Below the pieces are notes generated by a model, which ran no database searches, was not told the origin of the DNA, and worked only from the letters and a program-made list of their open reading frames with translations. Shown one piece after another: positions 27,518 to 37,782 of a stretch of DNA of 64,000 bases. Origin of the DNA: Gammaproteobacteria bacterium (lineage in GTDB: Bacteria > Pseudomonadota > Gammaproteobacteria > SZUA-229); the NCBI GenBank assembly GCA_029882215.1, contig JAOULC010000011.1, positions 1 to 64,000 on the forward strand, written 5' to 3'. Made by a program: the position numbers and the translations under genes. The first letter of the stretch is position 1, and the number at the start of each line of letters is the position of its first letter.

Positions 27518-29104
27518 TTATTGCTGCGAGAAGTACTGATCCAGAAACCGGGAGAACTCAGGCTGCTCACTGGCCTCAAGCTCAGCCTGTTTTGCCAATG
27601 ACTCGGTAGCCAGCTGACGATAAAAATCAGTTTTTTCTGCCAGTACACTCAGCTGATTAAAATACTCATGATGCTTATCAGACATCAGCTTGGAAAAATG
27701 ATAAAAGCCCAGTCTTTCTTCATCCATGGTATTTAATATTCTGGCCGACGGTGTTTTTTCTGCATCGGCAAATAATTCCGTCTGCGCCAGACAGGCATCT
27801 CGGTAAGGCTGATCAGTAACCTCCCGATCCAGCACATCCGCCACAACCAGTATTTGCTCGACCAGTTCCTGACCCCAGTCGGCCAGCACCTTATCACCCG
27901 CAGGCGTTTGTAATTTAAGACCGGGCTCACGTCCACGGTGTGCTGTGGCCAATAAATTATTATCAATCATTTTACGCTCAGCATCATCAACTGCCGGACT
28001 TTCCTGTAAGCTGCAAAATATAATAAAGGCCTGTATAAAACGCAGCTGTGCTTCATTAACGCCGGTCGGATCAAAAGGACTGATATCAACCGAACGTAAT
28101 TCTATATACCGGACGCCACGATCTCGCAAAGCGTTAACCGGCTTTTCCAGCCCCTGTAAAATTTGCTTGGGTCGCACGCTGCTGTAATACTCATTTTCAA
28201 TCTGCAAAATATTGCTATTAAGCTGCTGATAAACGCCGTCTTTTACTAACCCAATTTCTTCATAACCTTCATAAGGCGTCTGAATAGCACAGCGCAGGCA
28301 GTCTATGTATTCCTGCAAACTATTGTAGTTGGCCGTCACCCCCACTTCACTTTCACGTGAATTGCGGTAGCCGATTTCACCTAAGCGCAGCGAGGTAGCA
28401 TAAGGCTCGTAAAACGTACTCTCATTGTATTCATCCAGCGTGGTTTCCTGGCCATTTAAAAATGATTTACAGATGGCCGGTGACGCGCCAAACAAATACG
28501 GAATGATCCAGCCATATCGCTGCAGATTTCGTAAAATATCAAAGTATTTTTCTGAGATGAAGTCCTGCATTGGCGCATTGTCATTTTCCAGCTTTTGATA
28601 ATGCCGCCAGAAACTATCTTTGAATGAGTAGTTGAAATGCACACCGGCAATCACCTGCATCACCCGTCCGTAGCGATGCCCCAAACCACGACGGTAAACT
28701 GTTTTCATCTGACCCAGATTTGATGAGCCGTATTTTGCCAGTGGAATACTGGTTTCCCCGGCCACCACGCAAGGCATACTGGCAGACCAGAGCAGTTCAT
28801 CATCTAACTTACCGTACACAAACTGCTGTGTGTCTCTTAAAAAGCCCATGGCCTGAGTGACATCGGCAAAAGGCGGCGTAATAAACTCCAGCAACGCTTC
28901 TGAATAATCGGTGGTGATATAGGGATGGGTTAATGCCGAGCCTAATACAGCCGGATGGGGCGTTTGCGCCAGGGTTCCGGTTTTCGATACTCTCAGACTC
29001 TCTTTTTCAAGCCCGATACCGCCACACTGAAAAATATCCGCCGGGGCAGTTGCCAGCATAGCACTTAAACGTTGATGAAATTTTGAATACAAATCTGATG
29101 CCAC
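27518..29104 (-). CDS. gshA: Glutamate-cysteine ligase (glutathione synthesis, first step)
   Basis: The enzyme joins glutamate and cysteine to gamma-glutamylcysteine using ATP. At 528 residues it matches the gammaproteobacterial class; visible blocks are GIGLEKESLRV (about 28-38), the ITTDYSEALLEFITPP metal/substrate block (about 63-78) and RGVRYIELRSVDISPFDPTG. The start is GTG with no clear ribosome-binding site; the next Met (residue 15) would cut the N terminus. Its product is needed by the formaldehyde enzymes at 34.9-36.9 kb. It is transcribed alone. Confidence 0.95.
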   Translation of the reverse strand: MASDLYSKFHQRLSAMLATAPADIFQCGGIGLEKESLRVSKTGTLAQTPHPAVLGSALTHPYITTDYSEALLEFITPPFADVTQAMGFLRDTQQFVYGKLDDELLWSASMPCVVAGETSIPLAKYGSSNLGQMKTVYRRGLGHRYGRVMQVIAGVHFNYSFKDSFWRHYQKLENDNAPMQDFISEKYFDILRNLQRYGWIIPYLFGASPAICKSFLNGQETTLDEYNESTFYEPYATSLRLGEIGYRNSRESEVGVTANYNSLQEYIDCLRCAIQTPYEGYEEIGLVKDGVYQQLNSNILQIENEYYSSVRPKQILQGLEKPVNALRDRGVRYIELRSVDISPFDPTGVNEAQLRFIQAFIIFCSLQESPAVDDAERKMIDNNLLATAHRGREPGLKLQTPAGDKVLADWGQELVEQILVVADVLDREVTDQPYRDACLAQTELFADAEKTPSARILNTMDEERLGFYHFSKLMSDKHHEYFNQLSVLAEKTDFYRQLATESLAKQAELEASEQPEFSRFLDQYFSQQ

Positions 29105-29681
29105 TGACTATTTAGTGTAAAACCCCAATCCACACAGAGCGAATTGAGCGCAAAAAAATTAAAAAGCAAGCTTACACCATGCTCATGAAAATGACACCGC
29201 TAATTAAACATATCCATGTTTTTTGTAATGCCATCGATAACCGCCTCTCCCTACTTACTGTCACTTGAAGGTACGAGACTGAACTGTTTGCCGCAATATG
29301 ACCGAAAGACTCAACGCTGAACGACTGCACCGGGACCTGTCAATAAAGCATAACTATCGCTCACCAGCAAAGAGAGCGCTTGTTACACTGTCCATACACC
29401 AATATCACAATCAAACTCATTTACCAGCGGCATAATAAAATGTTTCCCTCAGTATTATCACTATGACTGTCGAGTATCAAACTTGATCATTCATGCTATT
29501 AACCCCTTACTCTTTTATACTTTTAAGTGAGCAGTTGTTTTAAAGCAGTGACTGGAGAACGACAATGACAGCTGCATCTTCCGTAACACTGAGCAACCAT
29601 TGTTAAACATTGAATTATTTCTAACGAGTGACGTCTTAATTATTTTATTCACCTTTTAACTATCAATGGTCAGAAAATATA
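29105..29681. other. Divergent intergenic region without a recognised gene
   Basis: The 577-base gap between gshA and the DUF255 gene holds their promoters. No conserved gene or RNA is recognised. One minimal open frame of 13 codons at 29565-29606 follows a GGAG eight bases upstream; it is too short to judge. Confidence 0.5.
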
Positions 29682-31589
29682 ATGCGCATAATCAGTTTTA
29701 TATTATTACTAAATATCACCTGTATTGCTTTTGCCTCTGACAACAAAACCAGCAATCAGCTGATTAACGAGTCCAGTCCTTACCTGTTACAACATGCCTA
29801 TAATCCGGTCAACTGGTACCCTTGGGGAGCGGCTGCATTCACAAAAGCCCGGCAGCAAAACAAACCCCTGTTTATTTCTATCGGCTATTCAACCTGCCAC
29901 TGGTGCCATGTCATGGCACATGAATCATTTGAAAATAACAAAATTGCTAAACTTCTCAACGACAACTTTATCAGCATAAAAGTTGACCGCGAAGAAAGAC
30001 CGGACATTGATCGTATCTACCTGACAGCCTCTGAAGTACTCGCCGGCTATGGCGGCTGGCCAACCACTATTATTGCCACCACCGAACTAAAACCCTTTTT
30101 TGCCACTACCTATCTTCCACCCTTTGCAGCCGATGGACGCAAGGGTCTTGAGGATATTTTAAACAGTGCCACTGCGCTCTGGCATGAGGACAGACAAAAA
30201 ATAAACACAGTCGCCGATGAAGTGACCGAGATCTTACGCACTCAGCTACAAAGCAAAGTCACTAAAGGTAAAGTCAGTGCATCCAGTCTGGAAAAAACAT
30301 ACCGGCAATTTGTATCAAGCTTTGATACAGAACACGGCGGATTTGGTCATGCGCCTAAATTCCCCCGCACATCGGTTTTTGATTTTTTATTACTATATGA
30401 CAAGCACAATCCATCCGGCAAAGCCAAAGCAATGGTCATTAACACTCTGGATACGATGCTTCGCGCCGGTATTTACGATCAGGTCGGTGGTGGCTTTCAC
30501 CGTTATGCCGTCGATGCTCAATGGAAAGTACCGCATTTTGAAAAAATGCTTTATGACCAGGGCTTAATCATTAACACTCTGCTGGATGCCAGTCAGGCGA
30601 CTGATTCTCAGCGCTATCATGCAGCCATTACACAAAGCCTGGACTTTGTACTTGAGCGAATGCGCAGTGACAATGGCGGGTTTTATTCGGCCTATGATGC
30701 CGACAGTATCCGCCCGGACAACCCAGAGGAGCATGGCGAAGGCGCATACTATGTATGGAATAAAGCCGAGCTTGACCGGCTGCTAAGCACAGCGGAAAAG
30801 AAAGTTTTCTATGAGCACTTTAATATCCAGAAAAAAGGCAATGTTGATAGCGACCCGCAAAATGAATTCCTCAAACTGAACATCCTGCACGCTGAATACA
30901 GCTTACAAAGAACCGCAAATGATCTGTCACTAAAGCTTTCGGAAGCTAAGACATTATTAGCTTCCAGTATGACCAAACTAAAGCAGCAGCGTAGCAAGCG
31001 ACCACTGCCGCATCTCGACGATAAAATCATCACCTCATGGAATGCCCTTATGCTAAAAGCACTGACAAAAGCGGCCAGCCAGCTTAAAAGAGACGATTAT
31101 CAAGCCGCCGCTGAAAAGGCAGCCCGCTTTATACACCGCCAGCTCTATAACCCGGTCTCAAAACAGCTTTATCGCAGCGTTCGCAATGGTAAACAATCCG
31201 GTGAAGCATATCTGGATGACTACGCCTACCTGATAAACGCTCTGCTCAGCCTTTATCAGTCCAGCAATGATCGACAATGGCTGATCTGGGCAAATGAGCT
31301 AATGGACCAGCAAATCAGTGTCTTTTATGACCGCAGTCATCATGGTTTTTTTGACAACAGCGGCAATGACAAAAACATACTCTTTCGTTCGAAGCATCTG
31401 TACGACGGCTCTCTGCCTTCTGCCAACGCTGTCTCAGTTGAAAACCTGATTCTTTTATCCCGCCTGATAAAACGGCCCGATTGGATTACTATGGCCAGCA
31501 ATAGCCTGCACTCATTTCATAGTGAACTTAACGACTTATTTGGCAATCACCCGCAAATGTTCAGGAGCTTACTATTGCTGAACGAGTAA
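29682..31589 (+). CDS. Exported DUF255 thioredoxin-domain protein (YyaL/SPATA20 family)
   Basis: The 635-residue product has an N-terminal signal peptide (about 1-19, ending AFAS). A thioredoxin-like domain (DUF255) follows, with NPVNWYPWG and the CxxC motif STCHWCHVM (C72, C75), then a long alpha/alpha barrel related to N-acylglucosamine epimerase folds (about 230-635). The family spans bacteria to mammals (spermatogenesis-associated protein 20) and its substrate is unknown. A signal peptide suggests a periplasmic redox role. The gene is not obviously in an operon. Confidence 0.88.
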   Translation: MRIISFILLLNITCIAFASDNKTSNQLINESSPYLLQHAYNPVNWYPWGAAAFTKARQQNKPLFISIGYSTCHWCHVMAHESFENNKIAKLLNDNFISIKVDREERPDIDRIYLTASEVLAGYGGWPTTIIATTELKPFFATTYLPPFAADGRKGLEDILNSATALWHEDRQKINTVADEVTEILRTQLQSKVTKGKVSASSLEKTYRQFVSSFDTEHGGFGHAPKFPRTSVFDFLLLYDKHNPSGKAKAMVINTLDTMLRAGIYDQVGGGFHRYAVDAQWKVPHFEKMLYDQGLIINTLLDASQATDSQRYHAAITQSLDFVLERMRSDNGGFYSAYDADSIRPDNPEEHGEGAYYVWNKAELDRLLSTAEKKVFYEHFNIQKKGNVDSDPQNEFLKLNILHAEYSLQRTANDLSLKLSEAKTLLASSMTKLKQQRSKRPLPHLDDKIITSWNALMLKALTKAASQLKRDDYQAAAEKAARFIHRQLYNPVSKQLYRSVRNGKQSGEAYLDDYAYLINALLSLYQSSNDRQWLIWANELMDQQISVFYDRSHHGFFDNSGNDKNILFRSKHLYDGSLPSANAVSVENLILLSRLIKRPDWITMASNSLHSFHSELNDLFGNHPQMFRSLLLLNE

Positions 31590-31593
31590 TCGC

Positions 31594-31890
31594 TTATGCC
31601 TTACGGTACGCCTTAACCGCTTTCAGAAGCTGATCAAACCGCCCTTGCTCATATTGACCCATTACCTCTATACGCAGACTCATCTCATTTATCACTTGAT
31701 GCAAGACTTTTACTTCGGTTAAAACCCTGGACTCCTCATATGTCATATATTGCTCAAGTGCATCTCGTACAACCTGACTACGACTACAACCGGCTTTTAG
31801 CGACTCTTTTGTTATAAAATCGGCCATTTTCTGACTGACTTTCGCTCTTTCGAGTACACTAAATCGACCTTTTGTCTGTTTTTCTATCAT
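31594..31890 (-). CDS. Ribbon-helix-helix-like DNA-binding protein
   Basis: The 98-residue protein has a CopG/Arc-like N-terminal part: a strand-like RFSVLERAKVSQ, a helix, then GCSRSQVVRDALEQYM (about 34-49), which is the usual second helix of ribbon-helix-helix repressors. The C-terminal half is a likely coiled coil. No toxin gene is next to it, so it is probably a stand-alone regulator. It ends five bases from the DUF255 stop (convergent) and faces away from the duplicated-domain protein gene at 32179 across an AT-rich gap. Confidence 0.62.
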   Translation of the reverse strand: MIEKQTKGRFSVLERAKVSQKMADFITKESLKAGCSRSQVVRDALEQYMTYEESRVLTEVKVLHQVINEMSLRIEVMGQYEQGRFDQLLKAVKAYRKA

Positions 31891-32178
31891 TCCAAATAAA
31901 ACCTATATAAATCAATCAGATAGTTTTTTAATGCCATGTCTTTAAATCTTATAATTCAAGATCATAGTATATTTTGGTGGCCTAAAAATTACTATTTATA
32001 GATTAATTATAAACATAATCTTTAAAATCAAAAAGTTAGTGTAGTTTTATTTGATATAATCTTATACAAAATGATTTTTATAATAACAATATACTGAAAT
32101 ATATTTATTCTTATTTATTTGAATACTGATACATTAGCCGCACTTTTTAAAGTCATTCAAACAGGGTTTTAGACAAAC
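31891..32178. promoter_or_regulatory. Very AT-rich divergent control region
   Basis: This 288-base gap lies between two divergent genes for small DNA-binding-like proteins. It is markedly AT-rich compared with its neighbours and contains TTTATA-N7-TATAAA at 31995-32013. Promoters in both directions are expected; the specific elements are inference. Confidence 0.4.
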
Positions 32179-32700
32179 ATGAAAGTGGTTAAGAACCGTT
32201 TCGAGCAACTCATCAAAGCCAAAGGCATAAAAACCAACGCATCTCATCAGATCGCGATCAGTCTTGAAGCGTTCGATAAGCTGGCAGAGTGGGCTATTTC
32301 CGAGGGGATTTACGACAAACAAATGTTTTTTGTTCGGGTCAGTGAGTGGTTAAGTAAACACAAACTACCCAGAGCTGCTAAAAAAAGCAATCTCATCGAG
32401 GATGACCGCAAATTTAAAGACATTGACGACTTATTAAAGGAAATTAAGCAACATCAGATTGATAAATCACAAAAAGTAGCCATGTTAAAGCTGAATGACG
32501 AAGCGTATCAGGTTATTATACGCTGGGCTGTACAGCAGGGAGCCACCGGCAAAGAAGAGATGTCTATTTTATTTAGCGACAGCATCATGAAAGCCACTCT
32601 GCCGGGACAACGCAGCCAGGATAAGACGGAACTTAAAAATACAAAGACTACACCTGAATCAGCCGCTAGCGACACGTCATATGTCACCGCAGTTGCCTGA
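32179..32700 (+). CDS. Unknown protein with an internal duplication
   Basis: No family is recognised. The 173-residue sequence contains two related segments, about 25-60 and 103-138, that align without gaps at an offset of 78 residues: EAFDKLAEWAISEGIYDK against EAYQVIIRWAVQQGATGK. Each looks like a strand followed by two helices, as in ribbon-helix-helix proteins, with a charged linker between (about 70-95). The last 30 residues are polar and probably disordered. The ribosome-binding site is weak. It precedes the desaturase by 71 bases on the same strand, which suggests a link to lipid desaturation, by context only. Confidence 0.55.
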   Translation: MKVVKNRFEQLIKAKGIKTNASHQIAISLEAFDKLAEWAISEGIYDKQMFFVRVSEWLSKHKLPRAAKKSNLIEDDRKFKDIDDLLKEIKQHQIDKSQKVAMLKLNDEAYQVIIRWAVQQGATGKEEMSILFSDSIMKATLPGQRSQDKTELKNTKTTPESAASDTSYVTAVA

Positions 32701-32771
32701 TTCGGCCCGATTTTTATCCGTTTTGAAACATTCAAAGCAGAATTGTTACTCTCGTAAAGGAGACATAAAAC

Positions 32772-33953
32772 ATGTGGTATAACGGTCTATTAGACTTAAG
32801 CGTCTGGCAATTAGTCGGCGTCACTTTGCTGTTTACTCATATAACTATTGTAAGCGTTACCGTTTACCTGCATCGCTACTCTGCACATCGAGGCCTGGAA
32901 CTCGGCCCGATCCTGAGACATTTTTTCCGCTTCTGGCTATGGTCCACAACCGGTATGGCCACTAAAGGCTGGACAGCACTTCATCGCAAACACCATGCAA
33001 AATGTGAAACCAAAGAAGACCCTCATAGCCCGGTTGTTTTGGGTATTGGTAAGGTATTACGTGAAGGCGCCGAACTTTACCGTGAAGGCCTGACCGATGA
33101 AACGCTTGAAAAATACGGCAAAGGTACACCTGAAGACTGGCTGGAAACAAAAGTCTACCGTCCACATGGTCGTATCGGCATCATGATGTTTTTAGTTGTT
33201 GATGTCTTATTATTCGGTACAGCGGGTATCACTATCTGGGCTGTGCAAATGGCCTGGATTCCGATTTTTGCTGCCGGTGTCATTAATGGCATTGGGCACT
33301 ACTGGGGCTACCGCAACTACGAGTGTGCAGATGCATCAACCAATATCGTGCCATGGGGCATCCTGATTGGCGGCGAAGAACTGCATAACAATCACCACAC
33401 ATTCCCAAGCTCTTCCAAGCTGTCGAATAAATGGTATGAATTTGATATTGGCTGGATGTATATCAACATCTTCAAAATGTTGGGACTGCTAAAAATTAAG
33501 CGCGTGGCACCTAAAGCGCAGACGGATACCAGCAAAAACATTATCGATACCGATACGCTCACCGCTATTTTTGACAACCGCTTCCAGGTAATGGCCACTT
33601 ATGCGAAAAAAGTAATGGCGCCACTGGTCGATCAGGAAGCCGCTCAGGCCGATGAGAGTATAAAACATCTGTTTAATAAAGCCGCCAAGATCCTTTCTCG
33701 CGAAGAGTCTCTGGTTACTGAGCAGGATCGTCAGCGAATTCAGCAAATCATTGAACATAATGCGGTACTGAAGACGATTTACGAAAAACGCAAAGAGCTA
33801 CAAAATGTTTGGAAAACACAGGTGACGAATAACGACGAACTGGTTAAGGCATTAAAAGAATGGATTGCTAAGGCAGAAGCCACCGGCATCCAGTCTCTGA
33901 AAGAGTTTGCTGACAGTCTGGCGCATTACACTACCCAGCCTAAAGCCGCATAA
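32772..33953 (+). CDS. desA: Membrane fatty-acid (acyl) delta-9 desaturase
   Basis: The 393-residue di-iron enzyme introduces a double bond into membrane acyl chains. All three histidine boxes are present: HRYSAH (34-39), HRKHH (71-75) and HNNHH (205-209), between hydrophobic segments. The length and the helical, charged C-terminal ~140 residues resemble Pseudomonas DesA. An AAGGAG ribosome-binding site nine bases upstream fixes the start. Phospholipid-linked against CoA-linked substrate cannot be told from the sequence. It probably shares a transcript with the unknown gene upstream. Confidence 0.92.
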   Translation: MWYNGLLDLSVWQLVGVTLLFTHITIVSVTVYLHRYSAHRGLELGPILRHFFRFWLWSTTGMATKGWTALHRKHHAKCETKEDPHSPVVLGIGKVLREGAELYREGLTDETLEKYGKGTPEDWLETKVYRPHGRIGIMMFLVVDVLLFGTAGITIWAVQMAWIPIFAAGVINGIGHYWGYRNYECADASTNIVPWGILIGGEELHNNHHTFPSSSKLSNKWYEFDIGWMYINIFKMLGLLKIKRVAPKAQTDTSKNIIDTDTLTAIFDNRFQVMATYAKKVMAPLVDQEAAQADESIKHLFNKAAKILSREESLVTEQDRQRIQQIIEHNAVLKTIYEKRKELQNVWKTQVTNNDELVKALKEWIAKAEATGIQSLKEFADSLAHYTTQPKAA

Positions 33954-33986
33954 CCGGTGCTACCGCAAACCACTTTGTGGTTAAAT

Positions 33987-34014
33987 AAAAAAGGAGCTTA
34001 ATGCTCCTTTTTTA
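33987..34014 (+). terminator. Terminator after the desaturase gene
   Basis: AAAAAAGGAGC and GCTCCTTTTTT pair around TTAAT and end in a T run, 33 bases after the desaturase stop. Confidence 0.9.
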
Positions 34015-34046
34015 TTGCCTGAGTTTTATAATAAAGCTTCCGCTCC

Positions 34047-34622
34047 TCAATGAGACACTAAAGCCGCCCCCAGCTCAGCAAATGTTCTTGCCCGTACATC
34101 TATATCAACAGCCTCACCAATTAAGCGTGCCACCGTGGTCGATGAAAATAATCCCCGCACGCAATCCTTTTCAACCACCAGTACATGCTGCCGCCCTACA
34201 TTGTGCAAGGTAGCCACAATATCGCCCACACAAGCCCGCACGACCTCAGGGTAGCTAATCGCCTCAATAGCGTCTCTGTGCGTCATGATCTCCTGCACCA
34301 TAATGCCATCACGACTGCCACCGTGTTCGCGCAGATAATTGAGTGAGCGTTTACCGAGTATATCTGTTGCAGTGATCAAGCCGCTCAGCTCATCGTTCAT
34401 ATCGGTAACAAATAACAACTTTACACTACATAAGATCATTTTATTTTCAGCTTCTGTAATCGATGCCGTCGGCTTGATCGTGTATGCAGCGGCATGCTGC
34501 AAATCGGTCATTACTTCGGTCGCCGGTGAATGCCTGGAAACCCGTGCGCGATCAGCCTCTGATTTTAATATCGTGCCCTGATGTAGTTTTGAATGTTGCA
34601 GAGAGGTAAAGTGACTGGCCAT
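34047..34622 (-). CDS. CBS-domain pair protein
   Basis: The 191-residue cytoplasmic protein consists mainly of two CBS domains (about 35-100 and 108-180), recognisable from ITEAENKMILCSVKLLFVTD-type and VGRQHVLVVEKDCVRGLFS segments. CBS pairs bind adenine nucleotides and serve as energy or signal sensors. No partner domain is fused to it. An AGGAGA ribosome-binding site supports the start. It converges on the desaturase and is divergent from frmA. Confidence 0.85.
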   Translation of the reverse strand: MASHFTSLQHSKLHQGTILKSEADRARVSRHSPATEVMTDLQHAAAYTIKPTASITEAENKMILCSVKLLFVTDMNDELSGLITATDILGKRSLNYLREHGGSRDGIMVQEIMTHRDAIEAISYPEVVRACVGDIVATLHNVGRQHVLVVEKDCVRGLFSSTTVARLIGEAVDIDVRARTFAELGAALVSH

Positions 34623-34939
34623 AACTTTTTCTCCTAAATTAATTTATTGAATGCAATGAATACACTATAGGCGAGAGATGAGACACTATACCAAGTAAAT
34701 TTATTTATCAGCCCTTATCATAATTACCTATAAAAGCCAGACAGGCTGCTACGACTGACCTTTACCTATTTAAATCAGCATTATTAGCGTATGCTTTATA
34801 CTCACTTAAATAAAACACTGCCTTTATATCAGGCCTGCTTTCACCTGAGGTGCTAGAACTACCCCTCAATATTGATTATCATACAAGCACCTTACCTACC
34901 TTTCATTACCACCCTACAAGTTAATAAGAGAGACATATC
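34623..34939. promoter_or_regulatory. Divergent control region of the CBS gene and frmA
   Basis: The 317-base gap holds promoters for both directions. A short perfect inverted repeat CACCT-G-AGGTG is at 34842-34852, about 90 bases before frmA. No FrmR-like G-tract operator is visible here. Confidence 0.45.
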
Positions 34940-36049
34940 ATGAAAGCCAGAGCCGCTGTTGCATGGGAGGCTAAAAAGCCCCTTGAAATTGAAGAAGTTG
35001 AAGTGATGGGCCCAAAATTCGGTGAAGTCCTGCTAAAAGTGATCGCCTCCGGTGTCTGCCATACCGATGCCTTCACTCTTTCCGGTGATGACCCTGAAGG
35101 CGTCTTTCCCGCTATCCTCGGCCATGAAGGTGGCTGTGAAGTCGTTGAACTGGGGCCGGGCGTTAAAGATTTAAAAGTGGGCGACCACGTTATCCCTTTA
35201 TACATTCCTGAATGCGGCGAATGCGAATACTGCAAATCACCTAAAACAAATCTGTGCCAGTCCATTGCGTCAACAGTATGGACCGGTTATATGCCGGATG
35301 GCACCCGACGCTTCTCTAAAAACGGTAAAGATATTTTCCATTACATGGGGTGCTCAACTTTTTCTGAGTACACTGTGGTGCCGGAAATTGCACTAGCTAA
35401 AATCAACAAAGCCGCACCGCTCGACAAAGTCTGTTTATTAGGCTGCGGTGTCACCACCGGTATCGGTGCCGTATTGAATACAGCCAAAGTTGAAGCTGGC
35501 TCAACCGTTGCCGTGTTTGGACTTGGCGGTATTGGTTTATCTTGCGTTCAAGGTGCGGTAATGGCCGGTGCTACACGTATTATCGCGATCGACATTAATC
35601 CCGATAAATTTGAATTTGCCAAACAACTTGGCGCGACAGATTTTGTTAACCCGAATGAGATTGATGGCTCGTTTGTAGAATACATGCAGGACACGTTTAA
35701 CGGTGGCCCGGATTATTCTTTTGAATGCATCGGCAACGTACACGTGATGCGCGATGCTCTCGAATGCACACACATGGGCTGGGGAGTCTCCACCGTTATC
35801 GGTGTGGCCGGTGGTGGTCAGGTTATTCAAACCCGTCCTTTCAATCTGGTAGTGGGTCGTACCTGGAAAGGCACAGCTTTCGGCGGCGTTAAAGGCCGCA
35901 CCGAGTTACCCGGTTATGTTGATCGTTATATGGCCGGTCAAATTGAACTCGACAGTCTGGTCACTCACACCATGCCGCTTGAGGATATCAATCGCGCTTT
36001 TGATCTAATGCACAGCGGCGAAAGCATTCGCTCAGTGATTATTTTTTAA
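34940..36049 (+). CDS. frmA: S-(hydroxymethyl)glutathione dehydrogenase / class III alcohol dehydrogenase
   Basis: The enzyme oxidises the glutathione adduct of formaldehyde to S-formylglutathione with NAD+; it also reduces S-nitrosoglutathione. At 369 residues it is a typical zinc-dependent medium-chain dehydrogenase: [12 protein letters not shown] and GHEGGCEV supply catalytic zinc ligands, [15 protein letters not shown] the structural zinc, and [14 protein letters not shown] the nucleotide fold. The next gene, frmB, lies 16 bases downstream and completes the pathway. Confidence 0.97.
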   Translation: MKARAAVAWEAKKPLEIEEVEVMGPKFGEVLLKVIASGVCHTDAFTLSGDDPEGVFPAILGHEGGCEVVELGPGVKDLKVGDHVIPLYIPECGECEYCKSPKTNLCQSIASTVWTGYMPDGTRRFSKNGKDIFHYMGCSTFSEYTVVPEIALAKINKAAPLDKVCLLGCGVTTGIGAVLNTAKVEAGSTVAVFGLGGIGLSCVQGAVMAGATRIIAIDINPDKFEFAKQLGATDFVNPNEIDGSFVEYMQDTFNGGPDYSFECIGNVHVMRDALECTHMGWGVSTVIGVAGGGQVIQTRPFNLVVGRTWKGTAFGGVKGRTELPGYVDRYMAGQIELDSLVTHTMPLEDINRAFDLMHSGESIRSVIIF

Positions 36050-36065
36050 GGACGGTACGATCACT

Positions 36066-36905
36066 ATGCAACAAATAGAAAACATCAAAGAATCCGGTGG
36101 CTTTCTGAATCGTTACATACACGATTCAGAAACCTGTCATTGTGAAATGACCTTCTCAGTGTATTTACCGCCACAGGCAGAAGCCGGCAATGTACCGGCC
36201 TTGTACTGGTTATCCGGTCTCACCTGCAATGATGATAACGCCCGCGTTAAAGCCGGCGCTCAGCGCTATGCCGCCGAGCACGGTATTGCAATCATATTTC
36301 CGGACACCAGTCCGCGCGGGGATGATGTCGCCGATGCAGAAGAGCGCTATGATCTTGGTAAAGGTGCCGGCTTTTATGTCAACGCAACACAAGAGCCCTG
36401 GTTAGCGCATTATCAGATGTACGATTACATCACTAAAGAGCTGCCGGCATTACTGGAGAAAAACTTACCGCTGATTCCCGGTATGAAATCCATTTCCGGA
36501 CACTCAATGGGTGGCCACGGCGCATTAATTTGCGCTCTTAAAAACCCTGACAGCTATAAATCTGTCTCGGCTTTTTCACCGATTTGCAATCCGCTTAACT
36601 GCGGCTGGGGGCAGGGTTGTTTCAGTGCCTATTTAGGCGAAGATACTAATAGCTGGAAGAATTATGACGCCACCTCTTTAATCGAAGCCGGTGCAAATGT
36701 GACTGATATCCTGATAGATCAGGGCACAGCCGATGAGTTTTACGACGAACAACAATTGCTGCCGGAAAACCTTAAAGCCGCCTGTGATAAATCAGGACAG
36801 GCACTAACGCTGCGCATGCAGGATGGTTATGATCACAGCTATCATTTTATCGCCAGCTTTATTGGTGAGCACATTGCCTATCATGCAAAGGCATTAAAAA
36901 CTTAA
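36066..36905 (+). CDS. frmB: S-formylglutathione hydrolase
   Basis: This 279-residue esterase-D family enzyme releases formate and glutathione from S-formylglutathione. The nucleophile is S147 in GHSMGGHGAL, with family blocks YWLSGLTCND, PDTSPRGDD and the catalytic histidine in YDHSYHFI. It forms an operon with frmA (16-base gap) and ends at a terminator. Confidence 0.96.
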   Translation: MQQIENIKESGGFLNRYIHDSETCHCEMTFSVYLPPQAEAGNVPALYWLSGLTCNDDNARVKAGAQRYAAEHGIAIIFPDTSPRGDDVADAEERYDLGKGAGFYVNATQEPWLAHYQMYDYITKELPALLEKNLPLIPGMKSISGHSMGGHGALICALKNPDSYKSVSAFSPICNPLNCGWGQGCFSAYLGEDTNSWKNYDATSLIEAGANVTDILIDQGTADEFYDEQQLLPENLKAACDKSGQALTLRMQDGYDHSYHFIASFIGEHIAYHAKALKT

Positions 36906-36920
36906 CAATTAGCTACATTT

Positions 36921-36950
36921 AAAGTGCCCTGCTCTGGGGGTACTTTTTTT
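36921..36950 (+). terminator. Terminator of the frmA-frmB operon
   Basis: AAAGTGCCC pairs with GGGTACTTT (one G-T pair) around an eight-base loop, followed by T residues, 16 bases after the frmB stop. Confidence 0.8.
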
Positions 36951-36999
36951 AAAGCAAGATCTTTTTACCGGCCACTTAGGCGCCTTTGTTTCCTGCCGA

Positions 37000-37782
37000 T
37001 TAAAAACTGTTCGTCAAACTAAAACCAATGCCAGAATCCGCCACCGAATCCGACAAACCGTTCAGCAGGTAAATATTAGAGAACCAGTTGTCATTAAACA
37101 CTCTGCCAATACCCAGTCCCAATATCTGAGCGTCGTCGTCACCATCAATTGTTGCCTGAGTATAATCATAGGACAGGCTAACCGAGGTCTTTGCATTCAC
37201 TTGATAATTAAAACCTGCCGTTGCAAAAAACACATCATTGAAATTAATTGTGTCAGTATCACCAACAAGCGTATATCCAATTGATAAAAATGGCTTCACC
37301 GGGTTTTTCTCATACGAACTATACAGACTCATGGAATAGTCATTTTCACCGGTACCCAGATTATTTTCCACACTGGCTGCTCCCAGCTTAACGCCAGCGG
37401 ACAGCTCGTAGTACATGAAACTGTTTTCTGGCAGTATCGAATAAGCGATGCCTGCTGAAACATCACCCAGCCCTGTTTCTGTGGTAATCGCAGATCCTGT
37501 TGTCCCACCAAAGCCTCCCATACCTCCGCCACCGCCACTTGGAATAACACTGCCATCACCCGTCACACTAATCAGGGGAGCGCTCAGCTTATAACTCCAG
37601 GCATCGCTCATATACTTCATACTTAATTGCACGGTCGTACTGTTTGTTTCATTTGTCAGGCCATAATTACCGCTGGTTTGCTCATAGCCAATACTGACAC
37701 TTGCCCGGCTATCAGCCAGCGCATGTTCAGATATGAATATCATCGCTGACAGATTTATAAGAAGTAAAACATGGCTTTTCAT
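37000..37782 (-). CDS. Predicted outer-membrane beta-barrel protein
   Basis: The product (about 260 residues) has a signal peptide (ending HALAD) followed by alternating amphipathic strands such as ASVSIGYEQTSG and TSVSLSYDYTQA, and it ends in phenylalanine, as outer-membrane barrels do. A glycine-rich loop (GGGGGMGGFGG) lies near the middle of the first half. The ATG at 37782 with a GAGAG ribosome-binding site directly precedes the signal peptide; an upstream in-frame ATG at 37812 is less likely. Specific function is unknown. It lies 126 bases downstream of the small exported protein gene on the same strand. Confidence 0.7.
   Translation of the reverse strand: MKSHVLLLINLSAMIFISEHALADSRASVSIGYEQTSGNYGLTNETNSTTVQLSMKYMSDAWSYKLSAPLISVTGDGSVIPSGGGGGMGGFGGTTGSAITTETGLGDVSAGIAYSILPENSFMYYELSAGVKLGAASVENNLGTGENDYSMSLYSSYEKNPVKPFLSIGYTLVGDTDTINFNDVFFATAGFNYQVNAKTSVSLSYDYTQATIDGDDDAQILGLGIGRVFNDNWFSNIYLLNGLSDSVADSGIGFSLTNSF

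Noticed and set aside
27328-27648. Minus-strand open frame overlapping the 3' end of gshA
   Set aside because: It overlaps gshA in another frame and has no family resemblance.
29565-29606. Thirteen-codon open frame with GGAG upstream, before the DUF255 gene
   Set aside because: Could be a leader peptide but shows no codon bias or alternative hairpins; noted only in the gap entry.
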